This document shows positions 35,184 to 44,600 of a stretch of 64,000 nucleotides of DNA, piece by piece. A model generated the notes under the pieces. It saw nothing but the letters and a program-made list of their open reading frames with translations, did no database searches and was not told where the DNA came from. The DNA comes from JACOND01 sp965202645 (GTDB lineage Bacteria > Bdellovibrionota > Bdellovibrionia > Bdellovibrionales > UBA1609), in contig OZ241840.1 in assembly GCA_965202645.1 (NCBI GenBank), positions 1,984,001-2,048,000 of the forward strand. Direction: 5' to 3'. Both the position numbers and the translations under genes were made by a program. Each line of letters begins with the position of its first letter. Within the stretch, counting starts at the first letter, position 1.

Positions 35184-36845
35184 ATGAGCAAAGAATTGCG
35201 CTTTAGTTCAGAAGCTAGAAACTCTATCGCCAAAGGGGTAAATATTTTGGCGGATGCGGTAAAAACCACTTTAGGGCCAAAAGGCCGCAATGTGGCTTTG
35301 GAAAAATCTTTTGGCTCGCCGGTCATCACAAAAGACGGCGTCACAGTGGCCAAAGAGATTGAGCTGAAAAACAAGTTTGAAAACATGGGCGCCCAAATGG
35401 TTAAAGAGGTGGCCAGCAAAACCAACGATGAGGCGGGAGACGGCACAACTTCAGCGACCATTTTGGCTCAGGCTCTTTATAACGAGGGCTTGAAGTATAT
35501 CAGCGCCTATCACAACCCCATTCAAATTAAGCGGGGGATTGACAAGGCGGTTGAAAAAGTGGTTTCAGAGCTGAAAAAGCTTTCCCAGCCGGTTAAAGGC
35601 CAAAAAGAGATCACACAGGTGGGCACTATTTCCGCCAACAACGACACAGAAATTGGCAAAATCATAGCTGATGCTATGGACAAGGTGGGCAAAGAGGGAG
35701 TGATCACTATTGAGGAGAGCAAAACCTCAGCGACTGAGCTGGAAGTTGTGGAGGGCATGCAGTTTGACAGAGGCTATCTGTCCCCTTATTTTGTCACTAA
35801 TGCCGAAAGGATGGAAACAGTTTTAGAGGACTGCTACATTTTAATCCACGATAAAAAAATCAGCTCCATGAAAAATGTTGTAAAATTGTTGGAAAGCGTG
35901 GCTCAGGCCGGCAAGCCCTTTCTTATCATTGCGGAAGATGTGGAGGGAGAGGCTTTGGCCACTTTGGTTGTCAATAAGCTTCGCGGAACTCTTCAAGTGG
36001 CGGCTGTTAAAGCCCCCGGCTTTGGCGATCGCAGAAAAGCCCTCTTAGAGGACATTGCCATTTTGACAAAAGGCCAGCTGGTTAGCGAGGAGCGGGGAGA
36101 CAAGCTGGAGGACGCCTCCATTAAAGTTTTGGGCCGTGCGAAAAGAATTGTGATTGACAAAGACAACACAACTATTGTTGACGGCGCCGGAGACAAAACA
36201 GCCATAGAGGCCCGAGTGAAGCAAATCCGCGCTCAAATTGAGGAAACCACTTCCGATTACGATAAGGAAAAGCTTCAAGAGCGGCTGGCTAAACTGGCCG
36301 GCGGGGTGGCTGTCATTCATGTTGGCGCGCCTTCTGAAGTGGAAATGAAGGAGAAAAAAGCCCGTGTGGAGGACGCTTTAAACTCCACCCGCGCGGCTGT
36401 GGAGGAAGGCGTTGTTCCCGGCGGCGGAGTGGCCTTGTTGAGAGCTTCTCAAGTGTTGGACTCTCTTAAAGTCAGCGAGGAAGAGCGCTTTGGAGTGAGC
36501 CTTGTTAAAAAAGCCTGCGAAGTCCCTATCCGCCAGATAGCGGCCAATGCCGGTGTGGATGGGGCGATTGTTTTGGATCGCACTTTGCAGTCAAAAGGAG
36601 ACAATCAAGTTAATTTTGGCTTTAACGCCTTGACCGGCAAATACGAAGACCTGTTTCAGGCGGGCGTGATCGACCCTAAAAAAGTTGTTCGTTGCGCATT
36701 GGAATACGCCAGCTCGGTGGCCTCTTTAATGCTTACAACAGAGGCTATGGTTGCCGATGAGCCGAAAAAAGAGGATTCTGCCCCTATGGGAGGCGGCGGA
36801 GGAATGCCTGGCGGAGGAATGGGCGGCGGGATGCCCATGATGTAA
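35184..36845 (+). CDS. groEL: Chaperonin GroEL
   Basis: The 553-residue product is a normal-length Hsp60: TLGPKGRNVALEKSFGSP, the ATP motif GDGTTSATILAQAL, AVKAPGFGDRRKALLEDIA, AAVEEGVVPGGGVALLRA, and a Gly/Met-rich tail ending GGGMPMM. It forms the tetradecameric folding chamber with GroES. A strong site (AAAGGAGGCATAAA) precedes the ATG. A hairpin terminator follows within 30 bp, so the operon is just groES-groEL. Base composition is richer in G+C and the gene looks well conserved. Confidence 0.99.
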   Translation: MSKELRFSSEARNSIAKGVNILADAVKTTLGPKGRNVALEKSFGSPVITKDGVTVAKEIELKNKFENMGAQMVKEVASKTNDEAGDGTTSATILAQALYNEGLKYISAYHNPIQIKRGIDKAVEKVVSELKKLSQPVKGQKEITQVGTISANNDTEIGKIIADAMDKVGKEGVITIEESKTSATELEVVEGMQFDRGYLSPYFVTNAERMETVLEDCYILIHDKKISSMKNVVKLLESVAQAGKPFLIIAEDVEGEALATLVVNKLRGTLQVAAVKAPGFGDRRKALLEDIAILTKGQLVSEERGDKLEDASIKVLGRAKRIVIDKDNTTIVDGAGDKTAIEARVKQIRAQIEETTSDYDKEKLQERLAKLAGGVAVIHVGAPSEVEMKEKKARVEDALNSTRAAVEEGVVPGGGVALLRASQVLDSLKVSEEERFGVSLVKKACEVPIRQIAANAGVDGAIVLDRTLQSKGDNQVNFGFNALTGKYEDLFQAGVIDPKKVVRCALEYASSVASLMLTTEAMVADEPKKEDSAPMGGGGGMPGGGMGGGMPMM

Positions 36846-36871
36846 AAAGCCGCTGGCTTTTAACCTCAAAA

Positions 36872-36905
36872 AAGCTCAAGCCTTTCGGCTTGGGCTTTTT
36901 TTTTG
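36872..36905 (+). terminator. Rho-independent terminator of groES-groEL
   Basis: The stem AGCTCAAGCC / GGCTTGGGCT closes a TTTC loop and is followed by nine T residues. Confidence 0.9.
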
Positions 36906-37033
36906 GCGGGCTTATTGTTCCTGCGCTAACTGTCCGCCTCTGCAAACATAGAATGGCCTGTCCAGTTGTCAACTCCGCTTGGGTTTATTTTTCGCGCCAG
37001 CTGTGCCGCTGTTTCGTTTGAAATTATATTTTT

Positions 37034-37372
37034 TTATTTAGCTTTGATTTTGAGAGGCTTAGGCCTCTTCAAGGACAAGGGCTGAACGGCTTTTACCCGC
37101 TGTATCTTTGTCCATTTGGCCTGCACACACTGCAAATTGCCGGCGCTCATCCCGTTGGCAAACCATCTGCCATCTCTATTATAACAGCCTGATATTTTTT
37201 TGATTTGATATAGTTGCTTTTTATTTTCCGCCGTTAATTTTTTTAATAGATCTACATCTTGGCGTAATGCCATCACTTCCTCTGGAATGGACTTCGCGTG
37301 GCTGTAATTAAAGGCAGACGATAATAAACACAAAGCTAATCCTGTTATGGATATTTTTAAAAAAGTTTTCAT
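37034..37372 (-). CDS. Small exported protein, unknown function
   Basis: The 112-residue product has a signal peptide (MKTFLKISITGLALCLLSSA, probable cleavage after SHA). The mature part starts with a short heptad-like helix (VMALRQDVDLLKKLTAENKKQL), then CYNRDGRWFANG and a second Cys, which could form one disulphide, and a Lys/Pro-rich tail. A good site (AAGGAGG) precedes the ATG. No family is recognised; the periplasm is likely. Confidence 0.6.
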   Translation of the reverse strand: MKTFLKISITGLALCLLSSAFNYSHAKSIPEEVMALRQDVDLLKKLTAENKKQLYQIKKISGCYNRDGRWFANGMSAGNLQCVQAKWTKIQRVKAVQPLSLKRPKPLKIKAK

Positions 37373-37720
37373 TTTTTCCTCCTTATGATTATAAAAGTGT
37401 TTTCAAATCAAAAATAAATTTAATTCTCAGCATGTTCAAGATGATATGCTGTTTCCAGCCTTTAGATCAGTTTTTAATATTTTTTCAGATTTTTCTGAGT
37501 TTGCTTGGACCAAGGGTTTTGCTGTGGAAAAAATGGGGCGCAGTCTAATTTGACTCCTAGTGAATTTGAAGTTAAATTAAAAAATAAGGGAAATGATTAA
37601 CTTGAGCTTTAAACTTTTTTTGTCCCATCAATGGAGCGCGGTCCAGATCGGTTTTTAAAGGATAAGCTCATTATTTTATAACAATGACAGCTTTGGAGAG
37701 CTTAAAGGATTGAGACACGC
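37373..37720. other. Intergenic stretch between divergent genes
   Basis: These 348 bp lie between a minus-strand and a plus-strand gene and should hold both promoters. No strong promoter, repeat or RNA is evident. A short frame around 37540-37600 (FDS-type sequence LTPSEFEVKLKNKGND) looks coding but ends at once. Confidence 0.4.
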
Positions 37721-38089
37721 GTGCCTGAAAAAATCAAATTGCTTGTTTTAGAGGATAATGAGGTTTTGCAAAAAGGCTTTTTAGAGCTTTCTGAAAGACT
37801 CTCCTTTGAAATTTTGGGTTTCAGCAAAACAGCTAAAGATTTACTGCGTCAGCTCAAGGATAACAAGCCGCAGGCGGTCATTTTGGATTTGGTCATTCCT
37901 CAAGAGGATGTTTTGGATCTTATTCAAACTGTTAAAAGCTTATATCCTGATCTTCCGCTCATAGCCTGCTCTAGCTTAAGAGAGGAGCACATAGTTTCCA
38001 AGATTTTACAAGCCGGCTGTTTTGATTATATTTTTAAGCCTTTTGAAGAGGATCGCTTAGCTGAGTCCATTCAAAACGCTGTGGCTTAA
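37721..38089 (+). CDS. Single-domain response regulator (CheY-like)
   Basis: The 122-residue receiver domain has the acidic pair in LVLEDNE, the phospho-acceptor Asp in AVILDLVIP, Ser in ACSS (Thr/Ser position) and Lys in FKPF. There is no output domain, so it would act by protein contact or as a phosphorelay step. The start is GTG at 37721 after AAAGGATTGAGAC. It lies 11 bp before a small membrane-anchored ORF. No kinase is adjacent, so its partner is unknown. Confidence 0.88.
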   Translation: MPEKIKLLVLEDNEVLQKGFLELSERLSFEILGFSKTAKDLLRQLKDNKPQAVILDLVIPQEDVLDLIQTVKSLYPDLPLIACSSLREEHIVSKILQAGCFDYIFKPFEEDRLAESIQNAVA

Positions 38090-38099
38090 AGGGGGGAAT

Positions 38100-38438
38100 A
38101 TGATGATTTTTCGCTGGCTGAGTTTTGCTCTGAGAGTTATTGCCAGCTTCTTTTTTGTGTTTTTACTGCAAATTCAATTTGATGGAAAAACTTTGGAGAG
38201 CTATTTAAATGACTTTGGCAAAAAATTTATTGTGACACAAAGCTTGCAAAAAGTCAGTCAGGATGGTGTGAAGGCGATCCGGAGCTTTTCCTCCTCTGAG
38301 AAAAATGATAAATCTGAGTCCCAGCGCCAGCTCGCAAGCTCTCGAATGATTCAGCAGGCTAAAAGATTGGCCGATCGATTGAGCCTCCCCTCTTCTGATA
38401 ATGAAAAAGAAGAGCGGGAAAAAAACTCTTTAAAATAA
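38100..38438 (+). CDS. Small membrane-anchored protein, unknown function
   Basis: The 112-residue product has one N-terminal hydrophobic helix (about 3-25, FRWLSFALRVIASFFFVFLL) followed by a charged soluble part ending in EEREKNSLK. It closely follows the response regulator, with GGGG at the right spacing, so they are probably co-transcribed. No family is recognised. Confidence 0.55.
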   Translation: MMIFRWLSFALRVIASFFFVFLLQIQFDGKTLESYLNDFGKKFIVTQSLQKVSQDGVKAIRSFSSSEKNDKSESQRQLASSRMIQQAKRLADRLSLPSSDNEKEEREKNSLK

Positions 38439-38453
38439 TTCATTGAAAAGCTT

Positions 38454-39116
38454 TTAAAAAAGATTTTCATCCTCATCGTTTGTTTTTGGCGGCGGCCTTT
38501 TCCAAGCTAAAGTGAATATAAAAAAGCTCTGCGGCCGGCTTAAAGCCTGAAAAGCGGCGCGGGCGGTTGATCCGGTAGTCAGGACATCATCCACAAACAC
38601 AACAGGCCGATTTCCAGGAGGCGCGCCCTCGCAGCTCATTTGAGTAAAGGCTCTGTCTCTTCTGGATTTTCTTTTTTGAGACAAAGCGCCGGGCGCTCTT
38701 TTTAAGCAATTTCTCAATTCGCCGCCAAAGTAAAAGCTCAAAGCTTGAGCCAGCATAAAAGCGTGATCTCTTTTTATTTTTGATTTAGAGGGCGCGGGCG
38801 CAAAAACAGGGCTGGTTTTTTTATTCCAAAGATCAAAGCTCATAAACCGGGAAAACATCTCCAGCCCCAATCGTTTGAAAATAAAATCCGGCCCGCCTTG
38901 TTTTAAACTGTCTATAAAAAATTTTAGCAGTTGGCGGTTGTCCTCATGCCAGCTTAATAAATGAAAATGGGGGAGGGTTTTTTCCGCTCGATAGCTGTTG
39001 TCTGAGCTGAGGTATTCCCTCTCCAAAGCTTTCCAGCACATAGAGCACAGCCAGTCGGTTGGAGGGAAATACATTTTGCATATAGCGCAAGCTCTAATAT
39101 ATTTCATAAATGACAT
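38454..39116 (-). CDS. ComF-family phosphoribosyltransferase-like protein
   Basis: The 220-residue product has an N-terminal zinc-finger-like pair, CAICKMYFPPTDWLCSMC, and a C-terminal phosphoribosyltransferase motif VVFVDDVLTTGSTARAA. This is the ComF layout. ComF proteins are needed for DNA uptake during natural transformation in several bacteria; the biochemical activity is not settled. A Lys/Arg-rich insert (GALSQKRKSRRDRAF) lies before the PRPP motif. No other competence genes are near. Confidence 0.85.
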   Translation of the reverse strand: MSFMKYIRACAICKMYFPPTDWLCSMCWKALEREYLSSDNSYRAEKTLPHFHLLSWHEDNRQLLKFFIDSLKQGGPDFIFKRLGLEMFSRFMSFDLWNKKTSPVFAPAPSKSKIKRDHAFMLAQALSFYFGGELRNCLKRAPGALSQKRKSRRDRAFTQMSCEGAPPGNRPVVFVDDVLTTGSTARAAFQALSRPQSFFIFTLAWKRPPPKTNDEDENLF

Positions 39117-39189
39117 ATTTTTTATATAGCAAAAAAGATTCCCAAAAGTTGAAAAAGCTTGAAAACAGGCTCTTTTTTATTTCAATCTT

Positions 39190-39580
39190 ATGGAAAAAAT
39201 ATGTTTTGTTCCTGACAAGCCTGCTCCGCCCTTAAAAATTATCTGGGGCAAATTTGAAAAGAGGATGGATTGCCGCTATTGGCTTAGATTTTTTGTTTCT
39301 GACAAGCCTGTTCCGCCCTTAAAAATTATCTGGGGCCAATTTGAATATGATGGATTGCCGCTATTGGCTTAGATTTTTTGTTTCTGACAAGCTTGCTCCG
39401 CTCTTAAAAATTATCTGGGGCAAATTTGAAAAGAGGATGGATTGCCGCTATTGGCTTAGATTTTTTGTTTCTGACAAGCCTGTTCCGCCCTTAAAAATTA
39501 TCTGGGGCCAATTTGAATATGATGGATTGCCGCTATTGGCTTAGATTTTTTGTTTCTGACAAGCTTGCTCCGCCCTTAAA
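39190..39580 (+). repeat. About four to five copies of an 87-88-bp tandem repeat upstream of comF
   Basis: Units contain GATTGCCGCTATTGGCTTAG and CTTAAAAATTATCTGGGG and recur at 87-88 bp. Alternate copies differ by the AAAAGAGGATGG or ATATGATGG junction, so pairs have been amplified as a block. Short frames in it are by-products. Confidence 0.9.
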
Positions 39581-39744
39581 AATCCTCACAGTGAGTTTGG
39601 CTGTGGGCAAAAAGAGATTGGCGATAAAACACAAGTCTAAAATTTTAAGCTTTCTCCCGCAAAACTTTGGACTGATTAAATTGTAAAAATTTCTAAAATG
39701 AGAAACAGAAAACTCAAATCCAGCCAGTTTAACGGGGCGAGGAT

Positions 39745-39850
39745 GGCTCAATTTGTAAAATTTTCCGCCTGTATTTATAAACTTGCTCAGTGAGATCAGG
39801 CGGAATGGAGTATTTGAAGAGCTGAAAACCCGCTCATTTTTTTGATCAGT
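39745..39850 (-). repeat. Duplicate of the 3' end of the reductase-like gene
   Basis: The stretch with TATTTATAAACTTGCTCAGT matches the last ~80 bp of the gene at 39854-41170 (C-terminal residues PPDLTEQVYKYRQEI) and lies immediately after its stop. Confidence 0.9.
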
Positions 39851-39853
39851 TTT

Positions 39854-41170
39854 TTAACTGGCTGGCTCAATTTGTAAAATTTCCTGTCTGTATTTATAAA
39901 CTTGCTCAGTGAGATCAGGCGGAATGGAGTATTTGAAAAAATGAAAATCCGGCAAAGTTAAGTTTAAGCTGTCTTTTAGCTCCCAGGCTTTGAGGATATT
40001 TTCTTTTACAATAGGAGTTTTTTGCCTCGCCGCGGACTCCGCTTTTGCGCTTATTTTATGTGAGGCTTTATGGCTTGTTTGGGACAGCGGATTTTTTAAA
40101 CCCGGCGGGCCAATGTTTTTTTTCAATTCAGCGCTTTGATGAGACTGGACTATGGCCTCCAGCCAGCACCCCGGAAGCCCCTGATTTCCTATTTGCTTTA
40201 AAAAAAGAGAAAGAAGAGGCCGGATTTGCCAAATCTCGCTTTGAAAATGGCTAGACGGCAGGAGCATCTTTCCCCCGCTTAAAATTAAAATATCTTTTTG
40301 ATTTTTCATGCGATCTATGGCGCTTCGCAGAGGAGCTATAGGAGGAAAGGAGTCATCCACAAGAACAGCTCCTTTTTTTAAAAGGCCGGGATGAAGTGTG
40401 TTTTTAGAGCTGACCGCCCCTAAGAGCATATCCCCCTCATAAATTTTTAAAAAAGTCTCCTCTCCATAAAATGCTGTGTCTGTTGAAATGGAGTATGTTT
40501 TTTCAATTTCCTCGGCCAGGCGCTGTAGTTTATATTTTTTTGCGGGGAGATCACAAAGGATAATTTTTTTTGGCTGTAAAATTTTTTCCAGCAAAAGGAT
40601 GAGGCTTGAGCGCCCAATGGCGCCACAGCCAACAACAGATAAAATATCGCAATGTGTTTTGGTCAAAAGCTTTTCAAAAACAGCTCCGACACCAACTCCA
40701 GTCATAGTTTGATCTGTTATAATGCGCTTTTTATGGTTTATAAGCTTTGTGGAGCTGAGGCGCTGAAAATGGCCCAGCAAAGAGGGAAGCCATCCGGCAA
40801 AGGCGATTTTTTTAGCGCCTATTTGTCCAGCCAGATCAACTCCTTTTAAAACCTGCTCTTCTCTCTCTTCCGGAGTTTTATTTTTCATCTCCCAGATGCT
40901 ATAAGGCAAAACAATTAAAGCGGAATTTCCCAGAGGGCTGTTCATTGTTCCCAGCCAAAGCGCTTTTTTCCTGAAAAGAAAGAAAGGGAGAGTTTGATTA
41001 AAAAAAAATTCAAAAAATTTAGAATAAAAAAAGCCTTTAAAATTTGGCCTGCACATAATTAAAGCCGATGAGATATTTTTTTTGTTTGATTTGATTTTCA
41101 TAGGCTGTTTTATTTCCGTCTCATTGCCGCTTTTGCTTGTCCTGTTAAATAGCCGGCTGGGTTTTGCCAT
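39854..41170 (-). CDS. Rossmann-fold dehydrogenase resembling acyl-ACP reductase
   Basis: The 438-residue product has a nucleotide-binding motif VVGCGAIGRSSLILLLEK near residue 180, followed by KKIILCDLPAKKYKLQRLAEE, the second strand with an acidic end. Before it lies AFAGWLPSLLGHF and ITDQTMTGVGVGAVFEKLL, an order reminiscent of acyl-ACP reductases and shikimate/ornithine-cyclodeaminase-like enzymes. About 490 bp upstream on the same strand is an NRPS gene, so reduction of a thioester-bound product is plausible but unproven. The first 12 codons, MAKPSRLFNRTS, are repeated about ten times upstream. The 3' end is duplicated as well. The alternative start MKIKSNKKN lies about 24 codons in. Confidence 0.6.
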   Translation of the reverse strand: MAKPSRLFNRTSKSGNETEIKQPMKIKSNKKNISSALIMCRPNFKGFFYSKFFEFFFNQTLPFFLFRKKALWLGTMNSPLGNSALIVLPYSIWEMKNKTPEEREEQVLKGVDLAGQIGAKKIAFAGWLPSLLGHFQRLSSTKLINHKKRIITDQTMTGVGVGAVFEKLLTKTHCDILSVVGCGAIGRSSLILLLEKILQPKKIILCDLPAKKYKLQRLAEEIEKTYSISTDTAFYGEETFLKIYEGDMLLGAVSSKNTLHPGLLKKGAVLVDDSFPPIAPLRSAIDRMKNQKDILILSGGKMLLPSSHFQSEIWQIRPLLSLFLKQIGNQGLPGCWLEAIVQSHQSAELKKNIGPPGLKNPLSQTSHKASHKISAKAESAARQKTPIVKENILKAWELKDSLNLTLPDFHFFKYSIPPDLTEQVYKYRQEILQIEPAS

Positions 41171-41600
41171 TTCCCTATTCGCTTGTCCTGTTAAATAGCC
41201 GGCTGGGTTTTGCCGTTTTCCTCATTCGCTTGTCCTGTTAAATAGCCGGCTGGGTTTTGCCATTTCCCTATTCGCTTGTCCTGTTAAATAGCCGGCTGGG
41301 TTTTGCCATTTCCCTATTCGCTTGTCCTGTTAAATAGCCGGCTGGTTTTGGCCGTTTTCCTCATTCGCTTGTCCTTTTAAATAGCTGGCTGTGGTTTTGC
41401 CGTTTCCCTATTCGCTTGTCCTGTTAAATAGCCGGCTGAGTTTTGCCATTTCCCTACTCGCTTTTCCTTTTAAATAGCCGGCTGGGTTTTGCCATTTCCC
41501 TATTCGCTTATCCTTTTAAATAGCCGGCTGGGTTTTGCCATTTCCCTATTCGCTTATCCTTTTAAATAGCCGGCTGGGTTTTGCCGTTTTCCTCATTCTA
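41171..41600 (-). repeat. About nine to ten 46-bp repeats carrying the reductase gene start
   Basis: On the minus strand each unit contains ATGGCAAAACCCAGCCGGCT followed by ATTTAACAGG and ACAAGCGAATAGGGAA, that is, start codon, about 12 codons and a stop. Some units have ACGGC in place of ATGGC. The last unit is the start of the gene itself. Confidence 0.93.
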
Positions 41601-41662
41601 CAAGGTTTTTTCCTCTTAATCCATTTTATCACTGTCAAAAAATCAGGCTCAAGGCTAAAAAA

Positions 41663-44600
41663 TTAAAACACGCCGTTGTCAATAGGCAATTCGGCCAGCT
41701 TGTCTTTCATCAGCTGGAGCAGGCGCCTCTTATGCTCTTTTGAGGCTTTTCCATACATTTTAAGCTCAACATGATCCCTATAGCTATGAATAGAAAAAAA
41801 CAAATACAGCCTTTTATAAGATTTTTCACCGGAAGACAGCCGAACTTCTCCTCGATTAAAATCTATAATAAACGGCAGATCTTTTGTGAGTTGTGGAAGA
41901 GGCTTAAAATCCAGATAATTAAAGCCTATCCAGTTATTGAGGGCGCTGGCCTTTCCTTTGCTGAATAAAAAAGCTTTTGCAATGTTAAAATCCGCATGCT
42001 TTAAAGAGTCCAGATAAGCCGTTTGCGCTACGCGCAACAGCTCTGTTTTATCTCCCGCGCGTAAATCCATAAACAGAGGCGCGGCGCGGGCTATAGATCC
42101 AATCATAGAGTTTAACCCCTTAAAGGGAAAAGACCGGCCGTGATAAGTGGTCCAAAAACAAATTTTTGAGCAGGCTAAAAACTCTTTTAAGCTCTCCGCC
42201 CAGAGCGCCAGATAAATATAAAACTCCCGCGTGTGGCGTTTTTTGGCGCGGGAGGCGGCTTTGTCTGCAAAAAGCTTGTTTAATTTTAAGCTCTCCTCGC
42301 TAAACAGGGGATCTAAGCTTTCACATTTCGCGCTTTGGTTATACTCTGAGATTTTAGCCATTTTCCCGCTCCAAAAATTTTGGCTGGCAGCAAAGTTTTG
42401 TCTGCAAAAGGCTTTGTATTTTTTTGTGTAATCCAAGTAGGAATAAGAGGGGAGAGCCGGCCCGTCTTTTTTTAAAGAGGAATAGCTTTTATTTAATTCA
42501 GATAAAAAAGCCTGAAGACTCCAGCCATCGCCCACAATATGGCTGATGCAAAATATCAAGTGAAAGCGCGTTTTAGACAATTCAAACACAGCCAGCTTAA
42601 ATAAAGGAAGAGCGGAAAAGCTAAAGCTCTCCCTTAAAAGCTTATCCTCTGTTTTTTTAATTGTGTTTTGTTGACTCTCATTGGTCTGATTTTTTAAGTC
42701 ATAAAATAAAATATCCGGCGGATAGTCAGGCAAAACAATTTGCTCGTCTCCCGCAAAAACAGTTCTTAAGGATTCCTGAGAGCGGATAACAAGCTGTAAA
42801 GCCCGCTTAAACTCCTCCTTATTAACAGGCTTATGGGCGGGGGCGGAAAAAAGGCCGTTATAAGTCTCATTAAAAATTTGTTTCATAAACACAAAAGATT
42901 TTTGTTGAGGGGACTGAGGCCCTCTTTTGAGAGATTTTTTTGTGTATAATAGGGCCATAATTTTATAGCTCAATTTTAAAGCTTTTAAAAACAGATTCAT
43001 CCAAAGCCTCTTGAGATCTAAAAGAGAGGAGGCTTTTAGCGCCGGGCGGATTTCCGCTTTTTCTTTTTGTGCTGCAGTTTGTTTTGTTGGATTTTGGGCT
43101 TGCCTCAGGGCTTTTACAATGTTGCTTATTGTCGGAGAGGTGTAAAAAATATAAGGATCTAAAGGGACGCTAAACTTTTCACAAAGGGACTGATACAGGC
43201 CAACCGCTAAAACGGAATCCCCTCCGCAGTCAAAAAAAGACTGATGATTCGCAAACTTTTTTTCGCCGATATATTTTTTCCAGATTTTTTTAATTTCGCC
43301 AGAAAGCTCTTTGTCGCTCAAGAGGCTGATATTGATGGGGGCTGAGCTTTCATAAAATTTTTCTTTTGGGGAAAGCGAGCGCTTCGCGTCTGATCGGGAG
43401 GTTTTTCTCTCTTCAGCCAGCCGGACAGCCTCTTTTAATTTGGCATAGTCAACTTTATTGGAGCCGGTGATGGGCGGCCGGCTGATTTGCTGAAATTCAT
43501 GGGGAATCATGTAAGAGGGCAGATCTTCGCTTAAAAAATCCCTTAAGGCTTTTTCATCAAAGCGCCGCTTATCCGCAGGCTGAATATAGGCTTTGATTTT
43601 ATCAAAATGGCCGGCTTTAAAATGAATGACAAAGGCTCGCTTGACTTGAGGGTGAGAGTTTAAGCTGTTTTCAATTTCCCCCAGCTCCAGCCTTTGGCCG
43701 TAAATCTGGACTTGGCTGTCTCCTCTCCCTAAAACAAGATAGTCCTGGGAAGGGAGCCTTAAAGCCCGGTCTCCTGTTTTGTAGAGCGCTTCATTTGTTT
43801 TTGGCGCCAAAGAGAAAGTTTTTTCACTTTCCTCTTTATTTTTATGGTAGCCGCTGGCCAGAAAAGCGGACTGAATATAAAGCTCCCCCGCTGCCTCCGC
43901 CTTTTTTATAATTTCTCCTTGCTCATCTTTCAGCAAAAAAGAAAAGCCGGGCCGCGGCTGTCCTATAGGAAGGAGCTTATGGGAGGCCGGGCCTCTTTTT
44001 TTATCTGAAGTTTTATAGCCGGAGGCATTGACTATGGACTCTGTGGAGCCATAAAGGTTGACCGCCAGATGAGGATGTTTAAACTGCTCATACCAAAAGT
44101 CTAAAATGTCTTTTGGAAACAGATCTCCTCCCGCCAGCGCCAGACGGACGCTTTTTAGAAAATGTTTATCCGCCTTTTCCCGGACAGCTTGCTCCGCCAG
44201 TTGCTGCAGGACAATGGGAGGGGCATTCAGCACGGTAATTTTTTGCCGTTTTAGCTCTTTTAAAAAAGCGGGAGGGGATCTCACTGTTTCCGGTGGAAAA
44301 CAAACTGTTTGAGCGCCGGAAAGCGCTGGGGAAAAAATCTGCCTTATAGAGGCGCCAAAGCCCAGCGATGCTGTGTAGGAGAAGCGATCATGGGATGAAA
44401 TTTGAAACTCCTCTTTAACCCAATGTAAAAATTTTTTCAGGGAGCGAAAAGGGACTTTAACCCCCTTAGGCTCTCCGGAGCTTCCGGAGGTATACATGAT
44501 ATAAGCTAAAGAGCTGTTTGTTTTTTTAGGCGAAGCAAAAGAGGGATGAATATCTTTAGAGGAGTAAATGGCCTCCATTTTGGAATAGGCGTATTTTTCC

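Noticed and set aside
39190..39544. Short repeated open frames before comF
   Set aside because: They are by-products of an 87-88-bp tandem repeat and lack conserved starts.
41171..41600. CRISPR-like array
   Set aside because: The 46-bp units are contiguous with no unique spacers and there are no cas genes; the unit is the start of the adjacent gene.
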